Of a stretch of 64,000 bases of DNA, positions 17,191-31,893 are shown piece after piece. The notes under the pieces were generated by a model. That model saw nothing but the letters and a program-made list of their open reading frames with translations. It did not search any database and was not told the DNA's origin. The first letter of the stretch is position 1; every line of letters starts with the position of its first letter. The stretch lies in contig JACVTC010000038.1 of the NCBI GenBank assembly GCA_016946835.1, positions 340,001 to 404,000 of the forward strand, in the 5' to 3' direction. A program made the position numbers and the translations under genes. This stretch comes from Neocallimastix lanati (nom. inval.). Its lineage: Eukaryota; Neocallimastigomycota; Neocallimastigomycetes; Neocallimastigales; Neocallimastigaceae.

Positions 17191-18742
17191 GAAACAATGA
17201 AATGTATATATTTAGTATAACCAAAATATATGAATTTTATAATCAATAATTCTTTATAATGTAAAATAAAAATAAAATAACAATAAAAAATTAAATATTA
17301 TATTCTATTGAACAGAATAGTTAAAATTCCAATTATATAAATTATACATTAATTATATATTATGATGAATGGTTGTATTCGTTACATATATATTTAAATA
17401 AAAGTCGATTAAAATATATATAACATGTTTAAATAATCAAAATTAAATAATTTTTTATTCTTTATTATAGTTTTAATAAAAATAATAAAAATAATAATAA
17501 TAATAATAATAATAATAATTAATATTTAAAAAATAAATCATTTATATTTTATGTATATTGTTTATATATTCTATATATTATTTTATAAATTCAATGTTTA
17601 TTCTATGTATATTCTATAAATTTTCTATGTATATTCTATGTGTATTCTATGTATATTCTATCTATTCTATAATTATTTTTTCATCATCATCATAAATTTA
17701 TTATATTAAAATGAAGTCATTACTCTATAAAAATATATTATTTTATAAATTGAAATATATTTTAATTAATATATAATATATGTTTATATATTACTATAGT
17801 AGTAATTATTAGAATAGCTGTTAATCTTAATATATAAAAACATATTTATTAAAGAATTTATTAATATTAAATATATTATATATAAAAAAAATATAAAAAA
17901 ATAAAGTTCTAAAATTTGATCATTTTAATTTATTTAATTAGTATTTCATTTCAAAAAAAAAAAAAATTAATATATATTATATTACATTTATTTTAATTAA
18001 AATAAATATATTACAAATAAAATAGGATTATTATATTATTATTTTTTTTTTAATTTAATTTAATAAAATAAGTTATTAGTAATTGTTCTTCGCTTATTCT
18101 TTTTTTTTATTTTCTTTAAATTAAACTTTTGAAATAATTATTGTTTATTAATTTAATCTATTTTAATATAAATTAAAACTTTAATTATTATAATTTAAAA
18201 TTATAGTCATCCAAATTTTTTTATGAATATTTGAATTAAAATTAAAAATAATATAATTATATAAAAGAAAAAAAAAAATACAGACAAATGATATCTTTTG
18301 TAATTTCAAATATTTCAAACATATATATATTTTTTTTTAAAAAAAAAAAAAAAAGATAAATATAATTAAACTATAAAAATATAAATGATAAATGATATAT
18401 ATAAATATCATATTTATTTGTATTTATTTTTTTAATATTATTATTTAGTATAAATATTTATAAATAAAAAGAGGGAAAAAAAGGTTTTTCTTTGAAAACT
18501 ATAAATAAAAAAATAAAATACAATTAGTTTCTGAAAGTAATATAATTATTCAAATCTTTATGAATAAATATTAAGCATAAACTTTGAAAACTATTTTTTC
18601 TTCTTATAATTTCTTGAAATAATTATTCATTTAAATTTATTAGTAGTTTTATTTAATTATTTATTTGAGAAGTTTTAAGATAAATTTTAATGAGTAAAAG
18701 TATTCCGTTCAATTTTCGAAGCTATATTAATAAAAACTGTAC
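17191..18742. other. AT desert, no gene seen
   Basis: Contains an (AAT)n run near 17480-17520 and a short TTCTATGTATA-type repeat (about 17570-17660). No coding frame, RNA gene or mobile element was recognised. Confidence 0.7.
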
Positions 18743-19176
18743 ATAATAAATAATAAATAATAAATAAATAATAAATAATAAATAATAAATAATAAATAAT
18801 AAATAATAAATAATAAATAATAAATAATAAATAATAAATAATAAATAATAAATAATAAATAATAAATAATAAATTATAAATAATAAATAATAAAAAGTAA
18901 AAAATTAAAAATAAATAATAAAAAATAAATAATAAAAAATAAATAATAAAAAAGAAAAAATAAAAAATAAAAAATAAATAATAAATAATAAATAATAAAT
19001 AATAAATAATAAATAATAAATAATAAATAATAAATAATAAATAATAAATAATAAATAATAAATAATAAATAATAATAAATAATAAATAATAAATAATAAA
19101 TAATAAATAATAAATAATAAATAATAAATAATAATAAATAATTGAATAATAAATAATTGAATAATAAATAATAAAT
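18743..19176. repeat. (AATAAAT)n heptanucleotide array
   Basis: Heptamer AATAAAT repeats with a degenerate centre (about 18870-18975) of AAAAATAAAT variants. The same unit recurs at 23046-23385, 52078-53076 and, in reverse complement, near 47535-47870. Confidence 0.9.
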
Positions 19177-22100
19177 TAAAATTTAATATAAATTATTCAC
19201 AGCAAGTTGAAGTGGAAAAATTGATTAGAAAAATATATTAATTGTGACAATTTATATTTTTTCTGATTTTTTTGTTTTACTAAAAATTAAAGTTTTTATT
19301 TATATACTATTTTTATTTATTTATTATTTATTTTTTTTCATTATTTATTTTATATTTTATATTTTACTTCTTTCCATTTTATTTCTTCCTCTTTCATTTT
19401 TTATGTTCTTTCTTTTTTGTTTATCAATTTTTTCACCAGTTTATAATGATTACATTCATTAAATATGTTATGGATTTATATTTACCAATTTTCTTAAATA
19501 AAAAAGTTCAATTCATATGTTTAGATAAAAGTATACATCAATCAATGTATACATAATGTAATTAAGATATAATTAATTATTAGAATTATTTTCTTTTTCT
19601 TTTTTATTTTCTTTCCCTTTTTTTTTTTTTTTATTTTATTTTAAATTAAATACAGAAAAAAAAATTAATCATACTAAATTAGGTATATTATAACCAAGAA
19701 AATATTAACTTTTGTTAATTAAATTATTTTATATTTTTAAAAAAAATATATTATTATTTATTATTATTATTACTATTATTTTATAATTATTATTGTTATT
19801 TTATACTTTAAATCCATTATTTATAAATATAAAGTATTACTAAAATGAAAAAATTGATAATTGAATAGAATAAAAAGTAATAATAAAATATATAAAATTT
19901 TTTGCTTTAAACAGTATTTTAGTGTAAACTAATAATTAAAATAAAAAATAATAAATATTTTTATAAAATATACTATATAAATTATACTTTTTTTTTGTTA
20001 TTTTTTTATTTATTTTGTTAATATTTTTAAAATTTTTTTTATATCTTTAATTATATATATATATTCTTTTTTAGTAGTTCATTTTTTTTTTTTTTTTTTT
20101 AAAAATTTATTTATCATATATTAAATATTAAATATATATATCAAATTCAATTTTATTCATATATTTCCATATATTTTTATTTATATGAAAAAATTAATTT
20201 CAATTTAATGTTGGTTTGTTGTAACAGGTTCAAATATAATTTATAATTTATAAATAATATAACTATATATAATTTATTAATAAGTTTTTAAATATTAATT
20301 GTAACGTGTTAATAATTTTCACATTAAATTTAATCAGTTAATTTAAAAAAATTTATATACCTTGGGAAAAAAAAAAAACAATATTATTTATATATAAAAT
20401 ATAAATTTTTTTATTCAACACTTTCAAGGTTCTCATTTAATAGATATAAATTTATATTTACTTTATGGTATTTTAATAAATGGCATTCTTCATATAATTA
20501 TTTATACCAAGAACATCTATAAATGTATTAAAACCATTTCATTGATTTTGCTGCCATAGAAAAGAATACTATTCATATGAATTATGAATAATAATTATTA
20601 TAGATAAAATAACAATAATTATATTTATATTATTTATTTATATATATATATTTTTTTATTTATATATTAAATTTTATTTATTTTATATTTCTATTTTTTT
20701 TTTTTTAGTTTTACTTTTTTAAATGTTTCATTTTTTATACCAAAAAAAGAAATAATTAAAAATAAATTTAATAAATAAAAAAAAAGATAATATTTCTATA
20801 TAACCTTTTTTAAATATTGTCATATAAATATTAAAATTTTTTAAAATTATTGGATTTAATATGTTTAAAAAAATAAGAATTAAAGAAAAAATTAATATGA
20901 ATAAACTAGTATTGTATAAGGATATTTATCATTTTCTATTGTATATTTAATAATAATAATACTATTTATATTATTTATTCTTTTTTAAAATCAAAATGAC
21001 TGTTATTAATTCCATCTTTATTATTCCAATCCAACTTATCTATAATTATTTTAAAATGATAATATAAATAATAAATAAATAAATAAATAAATAATAAATA
21101 ATTGAATAATAAATAAATGAATAATCAATAATTAATAAATAATAAATATAATAAATAATGAATAATGAATAATATAAATAATAAATAAATAATAAATATC
21201 ATTTTATAATTAATGATTTATTATTATGTATAACAATATTAATAATATCATACAATATATATTTATAATCAATTCTATTATATATATAATACAAGGATGG
21301 GATAAATATATTTTTAACTTCTCCATAAAAAAAAAAGCAAGAAAAAAATTTCTATTATTTGAATTTATGAAATTACTTGATATTGATGATTATAAAATGT
21401 AATATTTCATAAATAAACGGATAATTGTAAAAAAAAAAAAAAAAGAGAAAAGGAAATAAAAAAGTTGTATTAATTAATTTCCATTTAATGATAATTAAAA
21501 TAAGAATGAAAGGTTAATTCAGAGAACCATTCATATTAAATTATAAGAGTAAAATGATCATTTATTATCATTTTTATTTGTTTTATTACTTTTCTAATAA
21601 AAATTTAAGGATTCAAAATTAATAAATCATTAACCCTTTTTATATATTTATATATATTTATATATATTTATATTTAAAAATTAAAAAAATAAATTTTATT
21701 TATTATTAAAATTTTTATTACATAGAAAAGCAATTATAAAATGTAAATATTTTAATACAATATGTATTAAAGTCATATGAGCTAAAATTTTTTTATGTGA
21801 TTCTTTATTAATATATATTTGCATATATTATAATAAATTAACATATATTAAATATGTAATTTATTTATTATAAATAAACTTTATTATGAAATAAAATTCT
21901 TTTTTTTTTCCTATTCTTAAATTAATTAATAGTTTTTTTTTAAACTTTATTTAATTAAAATAAATGAAAAAAAAAGATATAAAAATATTTATATATAAAT
22001 ATTAATGAGTATATACTATTAATATATATATATATAATTAATAGAGTATATATATTAAATAAGAATTAATTTAAATTTAATTTGATTGTTTTCAATGTTT

Positions 22101-23045
22101 GTAATTAATATATATATTTTTTAATTTTTATTAAAAAAAAAACCCTTTTCAATTAATTAATTAATTGACATTAAAATCATATAATAGCTAATTCTTTATG
22201 ACCAATAATTCATAACCTATTATTTTTAAGGTGTAAAAATAAAGTCATGTATTGAATATAAATGGAAATAATTAAAAATTATTATTATTATTATAAAAAT
22301 TTAATGAAAGTATATCATAAATAAACAATAAAAAATATTACAATAAATTTCATTGGTTACTTAAATTTGTAGTTGTATTTGTTTTTTCCATTTATGTAAA
22401 TTAAAATGTACATAACCGTTAAAAAGCTTATATATTAATTTTCTATCATTTGAACCTGTTGACAATCCTAAAGGAATATTATAGTTATATTTATAAAATA
22501 ACTTGAGATTTTTCATTATTAATATCATTATTTACATTCATTTTATTGTAATTAATAATAATAAATAATAAAGGAATAAATAATTAATAATAAATAATAA
22601 AATAATAAGTTTAATCTAGAAATAATATGTATATAGTATAATAAAATGGTGTATAATGTGATATAATACTGTATATAATAATTTATTACTTATTATATAT
22701 TATATTAATTATATATTATTCATATAATAATGAACTGTGTGAATATATTTTAATAATGTATAATAAAGTATAATGACTTTTTTTTATTATTTTAGCTACA
22801 GTAAGGATTTTTATTAAATTTGCATTATCTTTATATATGTTGATATTACTTTTTTTTAATTATTATTACAAAAACTTCTTTATAATTTAATACATTATTA
22901 TCATATATAATTTATTAATAGGATTTATAATCAACCAGAAATTATTAAATATAATAGATATTCATTTGAATTTTAATAATTAAAAAAAAAAAAAAAAAAA
23001 GAAAAAAAATATATAATCTTTCTTAATATAGTAAAAATTTAGTTA
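19177..23045. other. AT desert, no gene seen
   Basis: Long A/T-only stretch with short AAATAA arrays near 21065-21200 and A/T homopolymers. A Phe/Leu/Ile-rich frame at 19244-19462 lacks any codon or composition signal of a real gene. Nothing else is supported. Confidence 0.65.
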
Positions 23046-23385
23046 TAATAAAAAATAATAAATAATAAATAATAAATAATAAATAATAAAATAATAATAA
23101 TAAATAATAAATAATAATAAATAATAAATATATTAATAATAAATAATAAATAATAAATAATAAATAATAAATAATAAATAATAAATAATAAATAATAAAT
23201 AATAAATAATAAAAAATAAAAAATAAATAACAAATAATATATAATATATAATATAAATAATAAATAAATAATAAATAATAAATAATAAATAATAAATAAT
23301 AAATAATAAATAATAAATAATAAATAATAAATATATTAATAATAAATAATTAATAATAAATAATAAATAATAAATATATTAATAA
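23046..23385. repeat. (AATAAAT)n heptanucleotide array with interruptions
   Basis: Two blocks of AATAAAT units separated by AT-rich breaks near 23212-23250. Same unit as at 18743 and 52078. Confidence 0.9.
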
Positions 23386-26300
23386 TAAAAAATTTCCTTA
23401 AGTTTCTATGATTAGATTCTTCTATTTATTAATTAAAGTATAAAAAAAAAAAAAATTAATGTTAGTAAACTCAAATCATGGCTATCTATTAATGAAAGAA
23501 AATTCAAAAGTTCACTTTAAGTTGACAATTTTTGATAGAATAATAAAATAAAGATAAATTATCAATATTTTTTTCTATATATTCATTTAAAAAAAAGGCT
23601 ATAACTATGAATATATTATCATTGTGTTATGACCATTATATTCTGTTATTATAGACGAAACGGAGCTCTGTATTAGTGCTTATAGTATTAATAAAATGAT
23701 GAGCATAGAAGTAAAAAAGTGTTAAATATAAAATTGACATTAGTTTAATTAAAATTACTTAAAAAAAAAATCAATAAATAAAACTAATATATTCAATTAA
23801 ATTTTTTATTTTTAAATTTTACACTATTTAAAAAAAATAAACTTTTTATTTATTTATTTATTTATTTATTTATTTTTTTTTTGAGTATTTAGTTTTTTTT
23901 TTTTGAGTTTTTTTTTTTTGAGTTTTTTTTTTTTGAGTTTTTAGTTTCTAGTTTTGCTATTTAATATAAAGAAAAAGAAATTTCGTGGCACACACAATCA
24001 TCTTATTAAAAACAAGAAAAAAAAATTTTTTATGTTAATGATATAATGATTTACTTCATTTTTTTTTGGTCCATTAAAAGTCATACCATACCAATGAATT
24101 GAAATCAATTAATAATAATAATGATAATAATAATAATAAAATTTTGAACCATTCACACAATTCCAAAGACAGTTATTAATTTCCTATTGATTACTAATAA
24201 GAACTAATGATTATTTATTATTATTATTTCTTATTTTTTTTTTTTATTTTTTTTTTAATTTCTTATTGCTTCTTATATGTTTTATTATATTTTATAAAAT
24301 GGAAATATAACACATCTCTCTATTTGTATTCTGGGGAATTCTAAGAATTCAGTTATCCAATTTTTTTTAATATTATTTAAATTGAATAATAATAAAAATT
24401 ATTAATATTTTTATGGAATTAAAAATTTACATTTTTTGTTTATTATAATAATCATTATTATTTATTTTTTTTTCTTTATTTTTAAATTATAAATTTTTTT
24501 TGTATATATATATTGTAATACACTAATACTACATTCTATTTATTTAATTTAAGAAGATATTAAAGAATTAATTATATAAAGACCAGCTAGGATATATCAA
24601 TAGCTTGGTTTATTTAATTATTTAATTTTTTTTTTAATTATTATTTATTTCTTCTGTTTGATTTAAATTTATTCAATAATTCAATTTATTTCAAATTATT
24701 GTTAAGATTATTATTATTTAATTATTTTATATTTAATTATTTTATAATTATTTTATTATTCTCTAATTATTCTATTTATTCAAGGTTGTTATTTTTTTAA
24801 TTATTCTATAATTATTATTCTATAATTATTTAGATTATTATAATTAACAAGAAATAATAACAATAAATAGACAATTATTCTATTAATTATTTTATTCTAT
24901 TAATTATTCTTCATATTATATTTAATTATTCTCTTTAATTATTTTATTATATCATTTTTATTATATTTCATTTTTATTTTTTCTTTAAACTAATTATATT
25001 AAATTTAATTGAATTATATAAAATATATATTACATATATTATTAGTAAATTAAATATTATTAATTACCCATTATTAATTATATAAATACAAAATATTATA
25101 ATTTAATATATACAAATCAATTAAATGATTAAATTCATTATTGTATTATGATAAATTATCTACAATAAATACATTTTAAATACATCTACATTTTATTTAT
25201 TTTCTATCAATTTTTTATATGTTTTATTATGTTTATTTTTCTTTATTTCTTATCTATAAAGTTTTTACATTTGCTAAATGAGAATTTATAAAGTTTTTAC
25301 ATTTGTTAATGAGAAAAATAAAAATGACATGGTAAAAACCATAATAATTATAAAGTTTTATTTTTCTATTGATGATAATTTGATATTGATTGTATTATAT
25401 AATTATCATTATTGTAGTTTTTCATATTAACCTTTATTATATTTATTTTATACCCACAATAAACAGCAAAAAAAAAAAAAAAAAAAAAAAAGAAAAAAAA
25501 ATTTTTTATTATTAATTTTAATTTTTTGCTAATTTCAATAGATTTCTCCTTTCTTTTTCATTTCAAATATATAAACATATTATTATATATGATGCAATAT
25601 ATTGTTATATATAGTAACATAAATTTGGAATATTAAAAGGAAATATAATTTTTTTTTTTTAATTTTTGAATCATAATTGAATTAAAGTTTAATATTTATA
25701 ATATATGTTGATATATATTTTTAACATAGAATAAACTTTGTAATATATAGTTCAATATAGTATACTAATATATACATTTTTATAAATAACATTAGACTAA
25801 ATAATATTAGATTTTAAGTTATTAATATAAACTTTTTAATATGTTAACACCTATGAATATTATTGTAATATTTATTAAGATATATTGAATATATTATATA
25901 AATAAAATCAATATAAACATTAATATATTAAATTTAGATGATTAAAAAAGTTTAAAAAAATTTTTTTTATTTTTTTTTATTTTATTTTATTTTAATTATT
26001 TTTAATTTTTTTTAATTATTTTAATTATTTTAATTATTTTAATTATTATTTTTTTTTAAAAAAAAAGTTATAAATATAAAAAAAATTCTCTCAAAAAAGT
26101 TTTTTTTTTCTTTTTTTGTTATAAAAAAAGTCAAAAAAAAAAAAAATAAAAAATAAAAAATAAAAAAAAAATTAAAAATAAAAAAGAAAAAAAATTTTTA
26201 TTATAAAAATTTTTTTAAAAAGCGTTCAAAAAATAAAAAAAAATAAATTATTTTATATTTATATTTATATATACTTTTTTCTTTTTTAAAAAAAAAATAA

Positions 26301-27736
26301 ATTCAGTATTTATCATTTTTTTTTTAATATTTTCTTACAAATTCTTTATATTTTATAATTATTTAAATATATTTTTTTAGTAATTATATTTTTATTTTTT
26401 TTTATTTTAATTTCTTATAAATTATATTTTTAAATATTAATATTTTTATTTATTTTATTTATATTTCTATTTTTAAGTGTTAAAAATTTTTAGAAAGCTA
26501 TTTATAAATCCTTTTTTTAACGAAGTAAAAATAAAACATTTTTAATATACAAGAAAAAAAAAGTGATAACGAATAACTTTAAAAATTTTTAATTTTCATA
26601 TTGTTAATATCTAATACGTATAGAACCATACAAAATATTTTTAATACAAAAAATATTCAAAAAAATTTTTTTTATTATTAAAAAGTATAAATAATTGCAA
26701 ATAAAATATATATATTAATATATATATCTTGAAAAAATTCATACAATAACATAAAATTAATATATATACATAATTTAAAAAAATAAAAAATATACAACCA
26801 TATATTTTTTGATACCTATATTATTTTAAAATTGCATATATTGATATATAGAAAAAATAAGCACGTTTTTTTTTAAATATTGAAAAATAAAAAAAAAAAA
26901 AAAATTTATTAAAAAATTACAATATTAGATAATAGAATATACTTTTAAAATTTTTTTAAAAGTTTTTATTTTTTATGTATAATATTATAAATATATACAG
27001 TTTTATATGTAAATTTATTTAATTTATAAATAGATCAAGACAAAAATTAATCAAATCAATAACAAAAAAATTTCTATTTAAGAAATAAAATCTTGTTATA
27101 GTATAATATAAGAACAAGATTTAATATAATTAACTATCTAAAATATTTAGAAAATAAATCTAAAATATTCTTAATTTTAATTTTTGATTTTAAAATAAAT
27201 AACCATTGTTTAAGAAATTAAACAAAATATATTACATATATATAAAAAGTAATACATATTAAAATTTTGTTTTTAATATAATAAAAATAAATATTTTAAT
27301 TTGTTACCCATTTGTATATATTCATTATAAACTTATAATGATAAATAATATTTCAAAATTATATTCATCGATATTCATTGATTATTTTTAAATAAATAAT
27401 GAAGCAATATCAAGTTTAAATTTTAAATATATCACGCGGAATAAAATGAAAATTTAAAGAGAAAATACTTTATATATAATAAAAAATAATACACTAATAA
27501 TTAAAATAATAATAATTAATAAAATATCAAGTCTAAATTAAAATTTAATTTACAATAATTCTATTATAAAATTTAAGCAGAAAACATATCTTATTTTTTT
27601 TTTTTAATTTATTTAGAAATTTAATTTTTATAAGTAAACAATTATTTAAAGCAAATAAAAAAAATCACAATATTTATTCAGTTAAAGCTATTATATTTTT
27701 TTTAATTTACAAATAACTATTAATTTTTTAATAAAC
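23386..27736. other. AT desert with minor repeats, no gene seen
   Basis: Features seen are an (ATTT)n run at 23847-23874, three to four copies of a T-run plus GAGTTT unit of about 16 bp at 23880-23945, a short AT-rich repeat near 24720-24960 (variants of AATTATTTTAT), and A/T runs near 25470 and 25970-26210. Slightly less AT-rich patches at 23640-23720 and 24300-24350 show no frame. The last few hundred bases should include the promoter of the gene at 27737. Confidence 0.65.
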
Positions 27737-28435
27737 ATGTCAAAGAGTATATTAAAGAGAAGTATTTCTAGTAGTAATTTAAAGGTACAGAAACATGTTA
27801 TTTTTAATGAAATGGTTTCTGTAGGTTATACTCATAATCCAGAAAACTATGATAGATCGGTAATTGAAACTTCTAAACTTTCAAAGAAGGATATTGAGGA
27901 AGTTTTGAAGATGAGAGAAGAAATGCATAAGGAGACTCAAAGATTGATCAAGAAGCAACGTGAAATTGAAATGCAAATTTTGGCCAGAAGAGAAGAAGAA
28001 AGTAAACGTATTGCAAGCTTTAAATTGGCTCAATTGCAAAAGAGTATGGCTAAGGAATTAAGATATCAATTAGAAATTCAACAGTGTTATCAAAATGTTC
28101 TTAACCAACAATGGAGTTTATATCAACAAAATAATTTTTTCCAACCTACAAGTACTATGCCTAATACACCAACTATTTTTGCACAGTCACCATCATCAGT
28201 TCAAAATGTAATACGTTATTCCATTCCTATGGCACAAAAATCATTTCCAGCTTTTAGACCTTCTTCACCAGTATTGTCTAATCCAATGTACAATGTTACA
28301 AATATAATGCCAACGACTCTTCCAACAAGTCAACCACTTTATTCTGTTCCTGTAAATCCATATCAAAAATATTATTATGGAGAAATGATGAGCCCAATGA
28401 GCTACAACATGCTTATTCCAGAATCTGTAATATAA
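27737..28435 (+). CDS. Small coiled-coil protein with PP1-docking-like motifs
   Basis: Single exon, 232 residues; the start is the first ATG. The N terminus has a SILK motif (residues 4-7), then KHVIF at 19-23, which fits the RVxF consensus [RK]x[VI]x[FW], then SVGYTHNPENYDRS to about residue 41. SILK followed by RVxF is the docking combination used by protein phosphatase 1 regulators such as inhibitor-2. A highly charged, helical, probably coiled-coil segment covers about 53-125, and a Pro/Ser/Tyr-rich tail follows (about 133-232). Inhibitor-2's third (HYNE-type) motif is not seen, so it is not simply an inhibitor-2 orthologue. Codon composition is clearly coding against the desert around it. 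Function as a PP1 regulatory subunit is inference from motifs only. Confidence 0.7.
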   Translation: MSKSILKRSISSSNLKVQKHVIFNEMVSVGYTHNPENYDRSVIETSKLSKKDIEEVLKMREEMHKETQRLIKKQREIEMQILARREEESKRIASFKLAQLQKSMAKELRYQLEIQQCYQNVLNQQWSLYQQNNFFQPTSTMPNTPTIFAQSPSSVQNVIRYSIPMAQKSFPAFRPSSPVLSNPMYNVTNIMPTTLPTSQPLYSVPVNPYQKYYYGEMMSPMSYNMLIPESVI

Positions 28436-30246
28436 ATTATTTAATAAAATCAGATAATTAATATTATTCCAAAAAAAAAACTTTGAATATAATTTATCAT
28501 TCTCTATCACTATTTTTTTTAAATAGAGAATATACTATTTTTTTTATAATTTAAATTAATTCAAAGTTTATAAAGTTTAAAGTTCTACAAAGTGTATTGA
28601 GTTAACCATAAAGTTTTTAGTAAATAAATTTTAGAAAATGCATACATTATTGTAGAATATCATGGAATAATAAATTAAAAATCATTTTTCATACAACCTC
28701 AAGATATGGAAAAAGTAATTACAATTTAAATAATTCATCATATAAACCATTAATATAGTAAAAACAATTACCATAAATATTTATGTAATTTAAATTTACA
28801 TTCAAATAGTTTATATAAATAATTAGTGGATACTTTGTATATTAAATATATAAAGTAATTTCATAAAAAGTTAAATTATTTAATACTTTTTTTGTACTAA
28901 ATAATAATTATATACTAACTTTCAATTGAAGAGAAAAACTTTATTATTCTTTATGAAAAAGCTCTATTAAAGTTAGAATAATAATAGTGTTAATTATTAC
29001 TAAAATTAATGAGGAAAATAATTTAATAATTAATATAAATGTATATAATTATTAATTTAAATTAGAATTATTGCTATATACAGTTAATTATTAAAATTTT
29101 ATCCAATTCAATTAATATTACAGTAATAATAATTGTTATTGTTAATATTGTTTTTTATTAAAATATAAAAAACAAAAGAAAAAATATATATTTACGTTTA
29201 ATCAATAACATTTTAAAAAAAGAAGTTTATATTAAACCAAATATAATATAATGTTTTTATAAAATCTTTTTTAATATATTCATTTAAGAAGGAGATGACT
29301 ATAAAGAAAAGGGATTGAATAAGAGGATATTTTAAAGAATTTATGAATTTTTTTTAAAAAAAAATAACATATAAAAGAAAAAAAAATTATAATAATTGAA
29401 AGGAATAACTATGAGATAAAGATAAAATTAATATTTTTAAAGTATCTCAAATTTTTTTATTTTATAACAAATACAAATATAATTTTTTTGAAGTTGCTCC
29501 TAATCAATACTTTAAAATTATCCACAAATAATCTATCTTTTTTTTTTTTTAAAAAAAAAAAAAATACACCATTATATCTATTAATACAAAAATATTATGG
29601 TTATTATGAATTTAAAAAGGAAAACATAAGTTTGGAATTATATTATTTAATTTAATATATCATAAACATATAAAAAAGTAAAAACTAAAAATAGTTTAGT
29701 CTAGCTGGTTCTAAATTAAACTAATTTTTTTTTTCTGGTTAAAAAAAAGATAAAAGTTTTTGCGAAGTTGATATAAAAAACTAAATGAAAGGATTTCAAA
29801 AACTTATAATTTTTAAATTCATTAGTGAAGTCATAGGGAGAGTGAAATTTTTTTTCACCATTATATCTACAAATATAAAAATAATTTGTAATAAGATAGA
29901 TTTATTACGATTGAAAAAAGAAGAATAGTATTTTAAATTATATTTTAAATACTTACCAAAGTATTTAAAGGAATTAAGAAAAACAGATTTGAAAGAAATT
30001 AGAATGAATTAAAAAATGAATGGCTTTGAACATTCAATATACCAAATAAAATAATCATTTCTAACGAAAAGTTATTTTATAATTTTTAATTTATTTTGAA
30101 ATTCTGAATAGTTTTTTTATATATATATATAAAATAACAAATATAAAATTGTTTTTTTATTAAAATTCCATTACTCAATATAATTTTAAATTAACAACAA
30201 TAAATAGAAGATAATAATAATAGATGCTTATTCTTTTTTTTTTTAG

Positions 30247-30302
<56 letters not shown>

Positions 30303-31016
30303 GAATGATTATAATAATAATTAAAAATTATCAAATATTGTTATTTTAAATATTATTATTTTTTATTTTTATTTTTATTTTTTTTTTTTTTTTTTTTTAT
30401 AAAATAAAATTGAAGAAAATTTTTGAAAATTCAATGAAAAACAAAAAAGTAAAAATAATGAAGTTAATAAATAAATAAAAATCGATCCATGATTTTTAAA
30501 ATTTAAAAATTATATTTTTTTATTTATGATTTTTATATAGAATATATATTGAAATTGAAACTTTCTTTTTTTCCTTTATATAAAAGTTAAATTATATAAG
30601 CATTCATTAAGTATACCCAAATAACGTTAATAGTTCTTTTAAAGAAAAATTATTAATATGTTTACTAAATGTAATGCTTAATAATATTTTAATTTAAATT
30701 CTTTTTCTTAAAAAAAAAAAGGTAGAAAAAAAGATAAAGAAAAATAATAATATATATTCATTATAAAATAATGATAAATATAAATTTATTTAAAAAAAAA
30801 ATATTGTATACATATAAATATTTTTTAATATATATATTTTTTTAAAAAAATATAGTAAATTAATTAAAATAAATTTTTTAATGTTTATTGATTAATATTA
30901 ATTTAATAATATAAAGAACTAAAGAAATTGATATATATATAGAAAAGTAAAGAAAAATTCTAAAAAGAATTAATAATCAAATAAATAAAAATATTTGTGA
31001 ACTATTGTAATAATAT

Positions 31017-31064
<48 letters not shown>

Positions 31065-31411
31065 AATAAAGATTAAAAAATTTATGATAAAAAAAAAAAA
31101 AACTTTTATATGAAAAGAGAACTTTTTAAAAATGAAAAGTGTATAAAAATTAAAAATAAATCTATAGGTTTAAGGAATTATTTATACCTTTTTATAGCTA
31201 GTTTTTTGTGTTAATGATTGGATATATTAAAAAGTGGAACTTTTAAAATATTCATGAACGAAACATAGATTTAATAATCATTATAATATCATCAATATTA
31301 ATAATATATATACAAATTTTAATTATTATATTATCTATTTTTTATATATCAAATTTCTAATTAAATTTATTGATATAGTTAATTTAAAATATAGATAATT
31401 ACCTAAATAAT

Positions 31412-31466
<55 letters not shown>

Positions 31467-31540
31467 TGAAATATTTTTTATTTAATAATCAAATCATTTC
31501 TGGTAATTATTCCAAAAAAAAAAAAAAAAAAAAAAAAAAA
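28436..31540. other. AT desert, no gene seen
   Basis: The 3' flank of the preceding gene leads into a gene-free stretch. A-runs of about 57 (30246-30300) and about 43 (31021-31063) are the most striking elements. A patch at 29280-29860 is slightly less AT-rich but has no frame, RNA fold or repeat that I can support. (AAT)n lies at 31419-31466. Confidence 0.65.
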
Positions 31541-31740
31541 CGCCATTCTTGGTACAATCTACTTGGCTCTTTCTTTTACAGAAATTATGCTTTAGGGTTA
31601 GTAACTGGACAAGGGTTGACACTTCCGACGGATAAAATAAATGGTTTAAAAATGTCCAGGTGATTAATTAAGATAGGTTTAGCAGGGGTCAATTGACTCT
31701 GTTGTCTCATGGGTTAGGTTATACTTTTTTATTTCACATT
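31541..31740. other. GC-richer island of about 200 bp next to an A-run, unclassified
   Basis: Sequence from CGCCATTCTTGG to CATGGGTTAGG has ordinary base composition inside the desert and follows 26 A. No credible coding frame or target-site duplication is seen. It is probably a fragment of a retroelement. The phrase GGGTCAATTGACTC resembles a pol III B box only weakly. Confidence 0.4.
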
Positions 31741-31789
31741 TTGCTATTCTTAACTATTATTATTACGTTCAAATTGGACAAAATCATAT

Positions 31790-31828
<39 letters not shown>

Positions 31829-31857
31829 TTAATGACATGAATATATATATATATATA

Positions 31858-31893
<36 letters not shown>

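Noticed and set aside
19244-19462. 72-residue Phe/Leu-rich membrane-like protein
   Set aside because: Chance frame in T-rich sequence; no supporting feature.
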